DNA of 41,490 bases from the NCBI GenBank assembly GCA_001970955.1, contig MPUH01000654.1, positions 1 through 41,490 of the forward strand, read 5' to 3'. The stretch's first letter is position 1. Every line of letters begins with the position of its first letter. Below, piece by piece: positions 1 to 8,683 of this stretch. The notes under the pieces were generated by a model. The model had not been told where the DNA came from. It did not search any database and saw only the letters and a program-made list of their open reading frames with translations. Made by a program: the position numbers and the translations under genes. The DNA is from Stentor coeruleus. Taxonomy: Eukaryota; Ciliophora; Heterotrichea; Heterotrichida; Stentoridae.

Positions 1-20
1 TAACACCCTAACACCCTAAG
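1..20. repeat. telomere (CCCTAACA-type repeat)
   Basis: The window opens with TAACACCC repeated twice plus a partial copy, a permutation of CCCTAACA. The C-rich strand runs 5' to 3' from the left edge, which is the orientation expected at a left chromosome end. This octamer is known as the telomere repeat of heterotrich ciliates such as Stentor and Blepharisma. Only about two copies are present, so the array is probably trimmed by assembly. Confidence 0.85.
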
Positions 21-343
21 TATTTCTAATAAATGCAAATAAAAATACTATATATCATGCATATTATTGAAGAATGAATCATAAAAAATTCCTTAGAATC
101 AACATAATTGCTTTATACTCTTCCCGCGAGTATAAAACCCACTCTAAAAAACCCTTTAAATGTTCCTTAAAAGCCTTAACTCAACTTAATTTATTCCTCA
201 TAAAGCAAAAGAGCAAAGCCAAAAACAATTTCTTTAAGTAAAATACCAAATTATCATAATAATATTATCTAGTTTCAATACAAAAATTCACATCTGTTTA
301 TAATTTAATTGTGGAATTTTAAATGCTTTTTTTTTTGTATATA
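21..343. other. subtelomeric non-coding leader
   Basis: About 320 AT-rich bases without a gene. It holds a perfect 7-base inverted repeat, TATACTC at 114-120 and GAGTATA at 128-134, with a 7-base GC-rich loop. The right part is G-poor on the + strand, like the leaders of other genes here, so it probably contains the promoter of the gene at 344. Confidence 0.5.
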
Positions 344-607
344 ATGGGTGCGTGCTTATCTAATAAGACCAAACGCAGGACTTGTAAAAACCCTAATGGT
401 CTTAGTAATGAAGATAGCACAAAGAAGATGTGTTTGGTTCTTAATAATAGTAACACAGGAACTCCTGTAAATAGGAGTAAAAGCAACAGAAAGATAGCTT
501 TAAGACAGCCTGTTTTACAAGATTTGATGATGAATAAACTTTATGCATCAAGAATTCAAATGAGTGTGTTGGAAAAAAAGAAGACTGGAGATGAGTTATA
601 CTTATAA
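344..607 (+). CDS. small putative N-myristoylated/palmitoylated protein
   Basis: An 87-residue hydrophilic, basic protein of unknown function. I chose the ATG at 344 over the one at 323 because it gives the N terminus MGACLSNK. Gly2 followed by Cys4 is the classic dual acylation signal, with N-myristoylation at Gly2 and palmitoylation at Cys4. The upstream ATG would only add a run of phenylalanines encoded by poly-T. No further domain is recognisable; the middle is rich in Asn, Ser, Lys and Arg. If the start is right, the product should sit on the cytoplasmic face of a membrane. It is the gene nearest the telomere, about 325 bases in. Confidence 0.6.
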   Translation: MGACLSNKTKRRTCKNPNGLSNEDSTKKMCLVLNNSNTGTPVNRSKSNRKIALRQPVLQDLMMNKLYASRIQMSVLEKKKTGDELYL

Positions 608-924
608 AAAAGGAGAGTCCAAAGTTTTAGAGTCCATAATAAATAAAATAAGCGCACCTATAAATATATATATGAATTTTTTATACTAAATACACTTAAT
701 TTTGATATTGGAATTACAAGAAATATTGGTTTTATATGTTCATGGCTATACTCAATCAATACAAAAATAATATATTTTTTTTAAGTGACTCAAAATAACA
801 TACTAAAATTATTATCTAAAAAGCATAAAACAAAAAGTCATTTAAATTCCATAAACCAAGATAATATATTTCACAATAATTTTGATTAAAATATCATGGA
901 TAATTACTCTTAAGACTAATAAAA
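608..924. other. intergenic, nothing recognised
   Basis: AT-rich stretch between the MGxC gene and the Mpv17-family gene. I see no gene, RNA or repeat in it. The last part presumably contains the promoter of the next gene. Confidence 0.4.
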
Positions 925-1476
925 ATGTTTAGAAAGCTATTGAACTCTTATCTTCATCAACTAGAAGCTCGCCCGATGTTGACAAAGTAATATTTATTCA
1001 GAATGATTTCTGGCGGCGTGGTTGTAGGGTTAGGAGACGCAATAGCTCAAAGGATAAGTCCTCATTATAAAAAATTTGACAAAGATAGGTTTCTTTCAAT
1101 GATAACATATGGTTTTCTAGTATCAGGTGGTATTGGGCATTTATGGTTTAGAGGGTTAGATAAGTATTTTGGAAATTCTATGACGATAAAAAATTCCATA
1201 AAAAAAGTTTGTGCTGATCAGTTTATTATAGCACCACCTGAAATAGTATTTTTCTTATGGTGGTCGCATTATACTTCTCAATCAACTCATTCATTTACAG
1301 ATTTAATCAAAGCAACACTTCCAAGTCTTCTTGTTCAAAATTATGCCATTTGGATACCATCACAATTTGCTAATTTTTACTATATCCCCGAGCAGCACAG
1401 AGTACTTTTCATGTGTGCAATATGTGTAGTGTGGTTTGCTATTTTATCGTTCACATCACATGAATTTGAAAATTAA
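925..1476 (+). CDS. Mpv17/PMP22 family membrane protein
   Basis: An integral membrane protein of the Mpv17/PMP22/Sym1 family, found in mitochondrial inner or peroxisomal membranes and linked to channel activity. The gene has two exons, 925-986 and 1002-1476, joined across a 15-base intron (987-1001). Splicing gives 178 residues, the normal family length. The N terminus contains the family pattern LxARPMLTKMISGG followed by GLGDAIAQ. The C-terminal signature is clear: NYAIWIPSQFANFYYIPEQ, then HRV and a final hydrophobic helix with VWFAILSF. Without the intron the frame would lack its first helix, so the splice is well supported. Which paralogue it is (Mpv17, PXMP2, Mpv17L) cannot be told by eye. 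Confidence 0.9.
987..1001 (+). other. 15-base intron
   Basis: GTAATATTTATTCAG. It restores the Mpv17-family frame between Lys21 and the following Met. The A at position 10 matches the other introns in the window. Confidence 0.9.
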
Positions 1477-1823
1477 AGTTTCTGATTTAGTCTAGCTTAA
1501 CAACTTTGCTTTATATATTTTAGAGCTGTCAAGGAATACAGCTTTTTATATTTTTTATAACTATTTTACTGTAAAAATTTCATGTTAAAATTACTGTTAA
1601 TGCTTAAATGAGAATGTTTATGGCTTATTGCTACATAACGACTTTTAAGAAAAAAATATAATATCATTATATAATATGCTAGGTGAAGATTTTAAAATAC
1701 TTGGAAATTTAGCATAAAATTACCATTTTAATTACTGTGATGTGTTGGAGTTTATAGCTAGTGAATTTTAATAATTTTATATTTATTATGATTTCTAGTG
1801 ATGACCCCCGATTAAATATATAC
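1477..1823. other. intergenic with small hairpin after the Mpv17-family gene
   Basis: A 347-base AT-rich gap. AGCTGT (1524-1529) and ACAGCT (1538-1543) form a 6-bp inverted repeat with an 8-base loop, followed by T runs. It lies about 50 bases after the stop codon, in the likely 3' UTR. Nothing else is recognised. Confidence 0.35.
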
Positions 1824-2291
1824 ATGAAAATTGTAGTGACTAAGTAGGTAAATAGTTCTAAGAACCAAGAGAACTCATCTTTGACTAAACTTAAAAAGAA
1901 ACTCAATGAAATCATCGTTTCTAAGCCAATTATTAAAACCAAGAAATACCCAACCCCATACGAAATTGCATTTAAAATAAATCTCCCAGGTATTATAAAA
2001 CAGGAAAAATGTATCAGATGTGGTGCTTTAAGAATAGCTCATTCCTGTGATTTACTTTTATGCCTAATATGCAATGGTTATGGTCATGAAAAAACATCAT
2101 GTCCTTGGAGACGTAGTTCTTCAAGCACAAATTACGATGGAACATTATGCCTAGTTTGTAAAAGCCGTGGTCATACAGCTTCAAACTGTCTAGACCGTGG
2201 ATATTTAAGCAAGTCAAGCTTAAGTAAATTAACCTGTTACATCTGTCGCAGAAAAGGGCATATCAACTGCAGTCTTAACAGTTTAACCTAG
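1824..2291 (+). CDS. CCHC zinc-knuckle protein
   Basis: A small nucleic-acid-binding type protein of about 150 residues. Exons are 1824-1832 and 1848-2291, joined by a 15-base intron (1833-1847); the only in-frame ATG for the long frame is reached through that splice, giving MKIVNSSKNQ. The first Cys pair (KCIRCG) begins an irregular knuckle. Two perfect CX2CX4HX4C knuckles follow (CLICNGYGHEKTSC and CLVCKSRGHTASNC). A fourth, CYICRRKGHINC, has only two residues between His and Cys, so it is atypical or truncated. CCHC knuckles bind single-stranded nucleic acids in CNBP/GIS2-like proteins and splicing or mRNA-decay factors. There is no retroelement context, so a cellular RNA-binding role is the better guess. 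The gene ends with TAG. Confidence 0.75.
1833..1847 (+). other. 15-base intron
   Basis: GTAGTGACTAAGTAG. It connects a 3-codon first exon (ATG AAA ATT) to the zinc-knuckle frame and removes the in-frame stop at 1845-1847. The A at position 10 is conserved. Confidence 0.75.
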
Positions 2292-2356
2292 TCAAAATTA
2301 TTTATTAATTTAGCCTCATGGTTTTTTTTTTTTATCAAAAAATGCTTTATAAACTA

Positions 2357-2912
2357 ATGAGTATTTCTATAAATTTCATTGAGATTCGAGATAAAGACCA
2401 AATCCACTCAACGCATACATTTTCTCAAAACCTAAGTCTCTCGTTATTTTCTCAGTTATTCAAAAACGCTTACAATCCTCGATTTATCTACAATAGTAAC
2501 TTTTTATATAGACTTTATCATTCAAGATCCTATAGACTCTGAGATTTTCACCCAAAACTCTTTACCTGTTTATGTTGTATCGAGTAAAGTTTCTTATCCA
2601 AAACCTACACCTGAAATACAAATTCCTGTTGAGAATCAAGAAGAAGAAAAAATAATTGTATCTGATGAAGAACCAAAAGTTAGAGAAAAAAGTGGTAAGG
2701 ATTTATATGATATAAAAAACGAGAATGATATGATTGAGCTTTTTAAACAGTTGGGGCTTGGAAAAGATGAGTTGAAGGAATTTTGTAAAGTTGCGTTGAA
2801 TGAAAGAAAAGCTTTGGATGAGAATGAGAAGTATAATGATGTGATTGAAAGTCCTTTTGTTGTTAAGTTATTGGATGATAGAGAAATGCTAGCTAAGTTG
2901 GCTAAGGATTGA
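2357..2912 (+). CDS. hypothetical protein with one 16-base intron
   Basis: An unrecognised protein of about 179 residues. Exons are 2357-2495 and 2512-2912. Before splicing, the 5' frame and the 3' frame are in different phases; the 16-base intron GTAACTTTTTATATAG fits both exactly. The start is uncertain: ATGs at 2318, 2342 and 2357 share the frame. I prefer 2357 (MSISINFIEIRDKDQ) because the earlier ones read through poly-T. The middle is rich in Glu and Pro. The C terminus (DMIELFKQLGLGKDELKEF and on to LLDDREMLAKLAKD) looks helical and acidic. It stops with TGA, which supports the standard code. It lies 65 bases after the zinc-knuckle gene on the same strand. Confidence 0.65.
2496..2511 (+). 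other. 16-base intron
   Basis: GTAACTTTTTATATAG. This is the only 16-base intron found. Its putative branch A lies the same distance from the 3' end (sixth from last) as in the 15-base introns. Confidence 0.75.
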
Positions 2913-3357
2913 ATTTAAGTTTGGATTAATTTAGAATTTTTTTGGGTAGAGAGGATTTAGTTGGGAAAGATGATAGGTTAGATTAGATTTTATAAAAGAA
3001 AATTATAGTATGATTGATATTAAGAGTTTATATCAAATTATGTAGATGATTTAGTGTGAAAGTAGATATAATAAAATTAATTAAATTGATATAGGACATA
3101 GGTAAATTATTATTGAAATTATAAACTTTAAGTTTGTGATTAGAAGCTTAAATATTATTTAATTAGTTGGCAGTAAGTCAATAGATTTTAAATCACTCGA
3201 AATATTGTAACTAATTAATAAAAATCTATATTAAATCTTCTTTATTTTTGATAGCAATATATATTCAAAATACTTTTAAGTAAAAATTAGGCATTTATTA
3301 TTATATAGTCAAGATTTCTTCTGTTAAATTAATCCTAGCTATACTTTATTGTAGCTA
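2913..3357. other. intergenic between convergent genes
   Basis: About 445 AT-rich bases between two genes that end towards each other. No gene, RNA or repeat is recognised. Confidence 0.4.
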
Positions 3358-4230
3358 TTACAGTCTGCAACTTAGTGTAAATGTTAACCTCAATAACTCT
3401 CTAACATCTGGGACTTCTTTAAGGACTTTAAGAAACTGTATAAGCTTCAAAAGTTCTTTATCATTTTTTTCGCCATACCAAGATGAAATCGGAATAGCAT
3501 TATCAAGTTGAAAAGCAAAACATAACAAAGTATTATCAACTAATATCAAGTCTTTTAAGCTTCTTCCAGAAAAGACTCTTAAATCTTTTACGAAGCCTTT
3601 TTCAGTTCTAATGCAGTGTTCACGGTAAATCCTCATAGAAATATATTCATTGTTAGGGTCTAAGTAGTTTAAAATTCGATCAGCATAAAATTTTTGTGAT
3701 GCAGTGAAAATCACAACCTCGAAATTCTCAGAAGCATATTCTAATAATTCTTTCGTATATGGTCTTATAGAAAAGTCAATATTTGGAGTTCCTTGTAAAT
3801 GGTGGTCGCATATTTCAGTATAAGAACTATATATTAAGGTTTCGTCTAAGTCTAATATCAAAGTTTTTTCATGTTTTTTCTTCTCAGGCATCTCAATCAT
3901 CTTCCTAAAATAGTTTGACTGACTAGCACTTATTCCATGCTTTATACTCCTTAACTGTTCTTGTAATGCTAAAGGGCTTTCTTTAATAAAAATATCACGT
4001 TTAATTAAAGGAAATAAGTTATTGCTTTCAGGCCAATACAAGGGAGATTTCTCAGAATTAGAATTGAATTCCGCTTCTTTAATCAAATAATTTGCGTCTT
4101 TACATAAAGTCTTTAGTTTAATTGATTGCAAAGAAGATCTTCCTGTATTCACAAAGTTTAATGTTAGAGAATAAGGAGATTTTTTTGATTCTGGTGATGG
4201 GGTATGATATCTTAGTTTGTTTGATTGCAT
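3358..4230 (-). CDS. FCP1/SCP-like protein phosphatase (NIF/CTD small phosphatase family)
   Basis: A 290-residue HAD-superfamily phosphatase. The catalytic signature DLDETL lies at residues 127-132 within TLILDLDETLIYSS; the first Asp is the nucleophile and the second the general acid. The rest of the FCP1 homology domain follows in order: RPYTKELLEYASENFEVVIF, TASQKFYADRILNYLDP, the YREHC motif, KDLRVFSGRSLKDLILVDNT (motif III with the metal-binding Asp) and FQLDNAIPISSW. These are hallmarks of SCP/CTDSPL/Dullard-type Ser/Thr phosphatases, which act on the RNA polymerase II CTD, SMADs or lipin in other eukaryotes. The N-terminal 120 residues are Ser/Lys-rich and not conserved. No BRCT domain is present, so this is the small (SCP) class rather than FCP1 itself. 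Confidence 0.9.
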   Translation of the reverse strand: MQSNKLRYHTPSPESKKSPYSLTLNFVNTGRSSLQSIKLKTLCKDANYLIKEAEFNSNSEKSPLYWPESNNLFPLIKRDIFIKESPLALQEQLRSIKHGISASQSNYFRKMIEMPEKKKHEKTLILDLDETLIYSSYTEICDHHLQGTPNIDFSIRPYTKELLEYASENFEVVIFTASQKFYADRILNYLDPNNEYISMRIYREHCIRTEKGFVKDLRVFSGRSLKDLILVDNTLLCFAFQLDNAIPISSWYGEKNDKELLKLIQFLKVLKEVPDVRELLRLTFTLSCRL

Positions 4231-4506
4231 TTATCCATTGATTTTTATTAAATTATTTAAAGTTGATCAAAGACTAGGTCTTATCCATATATGCACTTGT
4301 ATTAAAAAGACAATAGTTAGAGTATTAAAAAAAAAATTATATTTTATATACTTAATATATAACCAAAATAATTACTACTCATAGAAATTATCAAAAGATT
4401 TTTTACTTTCTTAAAATTTTAAGAATAAACTCTAGTCATTTTTTCTAACAGTGCTTAAGTTTTAATAGGCTTTGTATTAAATTATAATCTTTGAATATTT
4501 TAACAG

Positions 4507-5252
4507 TCATCGTGTTGAATAAAAAAATTTATTACTTTTAAGCATATTTTCGCTGTTTTTAGTAACAAACTCTTCTACATGCTTTGAAAGTTACTCAAGA
4601 TATTCATTATCGCTATAACTACCTGCTAAATGTATTAAAAAAAAAACTATTTGCTTTGATGAACTATTTTTTGCATATGGCCTATTTTTGAAAATTTTGA
4701 AGCATAAAGTTACTGCGAATTTTCTCATTTTATTTTTAAGTGTGATTCCTAATTCGTTAGAGAAGAAAATATGTTCATTGATATTATTTTGTTTATGATT
4801 TTTTTCAGAAATATAGTCTGCATAATGATAAAGAAGAAAAATCATATTTTCCTTAAGGTCTTTAGATACTGATTGTATAATTTTATGATTAAAGTTAGAA
4901 ATACTTTAATGTATCGTGATACTTGAGTTGTAAAGCTTTTCATTGCCATACTCATATAGACTAAAATACATAATCAAGAGTTTTTGGCTTTTCTGCCCAG
5001 GAGATATGTATATTTGAGTATTTAATTTCGATTGGGTTGGTCATTATTAGGGCTAGTTGTTCCCATTTCCTTTTTGGTTTAAGGTTTGTAGGTGCAATAG
5101 CAAGGATTTTTCATTCAGTCTTAATATTGAATTCATAGAAAATAGTAAGAGAAAGCTATCTTGGATGATATTAAAAATTATATCTTTGTATTTTGTTTTT
5201 GGGGATTAAATAATACTTTTGATTCTTCACAATTTACAGTAACCCATAATTC
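4507..5252 (-). pseudogene. decayed protein-coding gene of unknown family
   Basis: The minus strand holds several stretches with clear coding character that sit in different frames and are broken by stops. From 5252 downward the first reads ELWVTVNCEESKVLFNPQ before TAA. A second block, ending at TAG 4961-4963, contains NLKPKRKWEQLALIMTNPIE and SNIHISWAEKPKTLDYVF. A third, starting near 4971, runs past TAA codons with YEYGNEKLYNSSITIH, FSNELGITLKNKMRKFAVTL and HVEEFVTKNSENMLKSNK, ending near 4507. The longest uninterrupted piece is 84 codons at 4591-4845. No 15/16-base GT-AG segment with the usual internal A removes the stops, so I read this as a pseudogene. The family is not recognised. Confidence 0.55.
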
Positions 5253-5409
5253 AAATTATTAAGTATATTCTAACCGAAATTCTTTCTTATAAAGTATGAC
5301 AGTGTTCAATTTTTAAACAGATATTAAATTTATAGAGATATCAAATAGAATAGATTTTCTGATTACTATGAATTATATACGAACTTTAGATAGATGAAAT
5401 ATTTTTTAA

Positions 5410-5814
5410 ATGGAAAGCGAATATTACAACAGATTCTTGCATTCTGTGAAGCGAACACGAACAAGAAACAATTCAAGACTAACCTTAATGCACACAAGTT
5501 CAATTCGTAAGATTGGCTCTGCTAGTCGATGCTCATCACAGGAGCAGCTTAACAATATAATTAATCAATGTGATAGTCAATACTTAAATACAAGACACCT
5601 CAGGGAACAAATAAATAGAAAAGATCGAGAGTTGTCAAGCGATTTTGGTAAATTAGTTGGCACAATTAGAAAAAAGAAGACCAAGCTGTATGATGAAAAT
5701 TATATAGCAAAAGCAGTTAAACAATTTAGAACAGAAAAAAAAGCCTTTATTTATAACAAAGGTAGATTTATCACTGGGCATATAAGTAGTTGGAGAGATT
5801 TAATTAGTAATTGA
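5410..5814 (+). CDS. hypothetical small basic protein
   Basis: A 134-residue, Arg/Lys-rich, soluble protein. The first half is Ser/Thr/Arg-rich and probably disordered. The second half (HLREQINRKDRELSSDFGKL and on to KAVKQFRTEKKAFIYNKGRF) looks helical. No known domain, signal peptide or membrane helix is seen. The ATG at 5410 is preceded by an A/T-rich run and is the first in frame; the frame ends in TGA. It faces the decayed locus on its left across about 160 bases. The function is unknown. Confidence 0.55.
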   Translation: MESEYYNRFLHSVKRTRTRNNSRLTLMHTSSIRKIGSASRCSSQEQLNNIINQCDSQYLNTRHLREQINRKDRELSSDFGKLVGTIRKKKTKLYDENYIAKAVKQFRTEKKAFIYNKGRFITGHISSWRDLISN

Positions 5815-5947
5815 ATGTGAATTAAATAATGATTAATCATAAAACTTAATTTTCTTTAAGCAATCGTTTTTTGTTGTTTAGTTTTAAATAAGCTTGAAAA
5901 TAACTCAGCAAAGAAAATCAATTAAATCTTATATTAAAGCTTATAAC

Positions 5948-6184
5948 TTACATTGGTTCTCCACACTCTTTATATGTAAGTTTTTTGTTAATTAAAGAAA
6001 AGGAACAGTTGCAGATCTGACATGAATCTTTATGGGTTGGATTTTTTAAAGGAATGATCATACTTAAAGAAAGACTTGAATGGTGAAACCTTCCAGGATT
6101 CGGCAGAGCATAACCGTATTTGTCTGATGCTGGTCTTCCTAATCCTATTATGCTTGAAGAAGAACTAAAAATTCCTGATTGCAT
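5948..6184 (-). CDS. short protein with truncated, ligand-deficient FYVE-like finger
   Basis: A 78-residue frame starting at ATG 6184 (MQSGIFSSSSSIIGLG). An in-frame ATG at 6217 would overlap the previous gene's stop. The C terminus, DSCQICNCSFSLINKKLTYK followed by ECGEPM, aligns by eye with the start of a FYVE zinc finger (CxxC, FSL, basic run, HHCRxCG). However, LTYK replaces HHCR, and the second half of the domain is missing because the frame ends. FYVE domains bind PI3P on endosomes; this one lacks the ligands needed to do so. The upstream ankyrin gene ends only 20 bases before this start, so this could be the frameshifted or decaying tail of an ankyrin-FYVE protein. Treat it as a doubtful independent gene. 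Confidence 0.4.
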   Translation of the reverse strand: MQSGIFSSSSSIIGLGRPASDKYGYALPNPGRFHHSSLSLSMIIPLKNPTHKDSCQICNCSFSLINKKLTYKECGEPM

Positions 6185-6204
6185 TTTTTTAAGATTAAAA
6201 TGAT

Positions 6205-8658
6205 TTAGTATAGGCAATTAAAAGGAAGTTTTAAACAAGAAGTCTTGAGTTTTGGTAGCAAATTGGTGCTTAAAGAGTTTATGCAAATTTTTGATTTACT
6301 TTTAGCTCTTTTATGGCATGGTCTTAAACTTGTATTAGCTTTTGACTCTTTAAAAATTTTGTTCTGTGGGGAATCATTGTGAATTGAAAAGCTTTTGTTG
6401 CCTAGTGATTTCTCAACTTTTTCTCGGAAAAACAAATCCTTAGTTTTCTTTAGAATATCAAGTGGTGATAATCCTTTAGAATTTACAGCCAAAAAATCAG
6501 CCTTTCTTTTAACTAAATGCTCTACCATTTTTGGCTGGCAAAACTTAATTGCAATATGAAGTGGGGTATTTTGCTTAACATAAGTTTTCTCATTAATTTC
6601 ATAGTTTCCATCTGCTAATTCTTGATCAAAAAGTTCAATATTCCCATTCTGCGCATGGTCCCAAATATGATAGAAAATATTTTTAATCTTTCTCGCGGCA
6701 TAAAGTTCTATAGGTTTGTGTCTACTAATATCTGGTTGGTTTCTTAAAATATTTTTATCAGCATCTATTTTTACAATAAATTTAATCATCTCTTCATTAC
6801 CCCCAATCACAGCTAGATGAAGGGCGTTTTGAAGTTTGTTATTTTTAGCATAAATATCGCAGCCATGTACAATCAATTGATGCACTGCTCTTAAGTTATT
6901 ACATATCACAGCCAATAAAAACGGGGTAAGTTTGTTTTTGCAAGTGCTTTCGAGCATTTTGTTTAATGGTCTAATTCCTAATTCTCCAACATTTTTAATT
7001 CCAACTTGAGTTGATTGTTTAATTTTCTGTAATAAATATGTTAAAACAGCAATATCACCAGTTTTACTGCATATATGAAGTATATTATATCCTTGTCTAG
7101 TAACTTGATACATAGCTTCATAAGCTTGTTCTTTCCATGAATATGTATTTTGTTTACCTCCTTTATTTTCTTTACTTTCTTCTCCTTCTAGCATTAATTT
7201 AAGTATTTCTAGTCTTCTATATTTCGCTGCTAATAAAAGTGCATTCCAATAAGAAGAGTTCAATACTGTTATCATGTTATTTTTATATAACAAAACTTTA
7301 ACTGACTCGATATTGTTATCTTTAACTGCATGCCTATATAAAATTTACATTAAAATTGTGTCGTAACCTTTTTCAGGGCCGCTGATTTGTGAAGATTTAT
7401 TCTCAGCAACTGTTTTTTTTATGCCAGTTTTGAGTGAACTAGACTTCAAAACGTGTATTTTATGACCTTTTTTAGGGCTTAAAGCTTTTGTTGGTTCTTG
7501 GCTTTTTTGTTTAGTCATTTGGAAAACGCTATTTCCGTAGTTGTCTTCAATATTGATATCAGCACCAAGTTTGATTAGAATTTTGACTACTGGAGTGTTT
7601 TCTCTGTCAGCGGCAATCTGCAAAGGGGTTTTTCCTTCATCGTCAGCCCAATCAATGTACTTTTCCTGATTTTTTCTGTTTTTCAAGCCAGTTTCTGGGG
7701 TTCGATTTATTTCAACAAGCTTGTCTTGTATGAGTGCAGGGAAATCCGATATCGAAATATCAAATTTCTGCCCTTCCAAAGGCTTTTCGCTTGCTGAATG
7801 CTGAAATATTGGAGCTAGCTGACATCTAAACAGCCTTGAAACGGTAAAATTGTTGTTATTCGACATCATCGATCTTTTTATGATAGTTCGGTTCTCACAA
7901 GCTGTAATCAACAATAACTGTGTTGTCATACTTGTTGAATAAGCAGAATAATGTAATGCAGTTCTATTACGGAAATCCTTAGCATAAGGGTCAGCACCAC
8001 ACAAAACCAGCATTCTCAAAATGCTTTCATTTCCAATAAGACCAGCATAATGAAGTGGTTTTCTACCAAACTGATCCACAGTGTTCACAAGACTTAATCT
8101 TTCATTGTCTGTTACACAGCTATCCAAATGCGCTTCGACATAATTTGGGTTTCCATGCAAAACCGCATGAATTATGCTAAAAGAAGCAAGTTCTCTAGCT
8201 TGTTTTATAGAAGATAAAAGCATCATAGAGTTTTTTATCATTTTACTAATCCTCACTTCATGGGCATTGTCACTGAATTCAGTAATTTTATGCTTTTGTG
8301 GACTAACACTGATGAGAATTTTCTCAATATTAATCGAATTTCTTTTATGGAGGATTTTGTCAACAACAAGAAGATTTTGTATATGGCTTTCCTCGATTTT
8401 AGCTTTAGCTTGAGACCTGATTTTAGTATAATCAGTATGTTGAACTTTCTGTTCTTGTTCAGGAACTAATGATGAATTTAAATTTGGCCCAGGATCTGGA
8501 AGGGGTTTTGGCATAGGAATGTAAGGAAACTCTTCATCTTCAGGCAAAAGCTCTAACTGTAAACATGGGACACATGAGGGTTTGCGAAAATTTGATGAAG
8601 TTGAAGCTAGATATACATTTTCAAGGTCTTCAAGGTGTTCAAGCGAAATTTCTGACAT
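6205..8658 (-). CDS. large ankyrin-repeat protein
   Basis: One gene with two exons on the minus strand (8658-7349 and 7333-6205) joined by a 15-base intron. Splicing gives about 812 residues and fuses DTILM to HAVKDNNIESVKVLLYKNN, which reconstitutes an ankyrin helix pair across the junction. Ankyrin repeats are visible at GRKPLHYAGLIGNESILRML and FRNRTALHYSAYS in the first exon, then EGKTPLQIAADRENTPVVKI. The second exon adds WNALLLAAKYRRLEILKLML, YNILHICSKTGDIAVLTYLL, LTPFLLAVICNNLRAVHQLI, LQNALHLAVIGGNEEMIKFI and QNTPLHIAIKFCQPKMVEHL. The C-terminal 70 residues are basic and low-complexity. It is probably a scaffold; no enzymatic domain is seen. Its start lies 25 bases below the SLC44 stop. 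Confidence 0.85.
7334..7348 (-). other. 15-base intron
   Basis: On the minus strand GTAAATTTTATATAG. It removes the TAA that would otherwise end the first ankyrin exon and keeps the repeat phase. The A at position 10 is conserved. Confidence 0.9.
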
Positions 8659-8683
8659 ATAATTCTTATATCTAAACTATTTA

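Noticed and set aside
6884..6950. CCHC knuckle gene (1824-2291) as a retrotransposon gag
   Set aside because: No protease, reverse transcriptase or LTR-like sequence lies nearby; the gene has a spliced intron and a compact cellular context. The coordinates given here are nominal; the gene itself is at 1824-2291.
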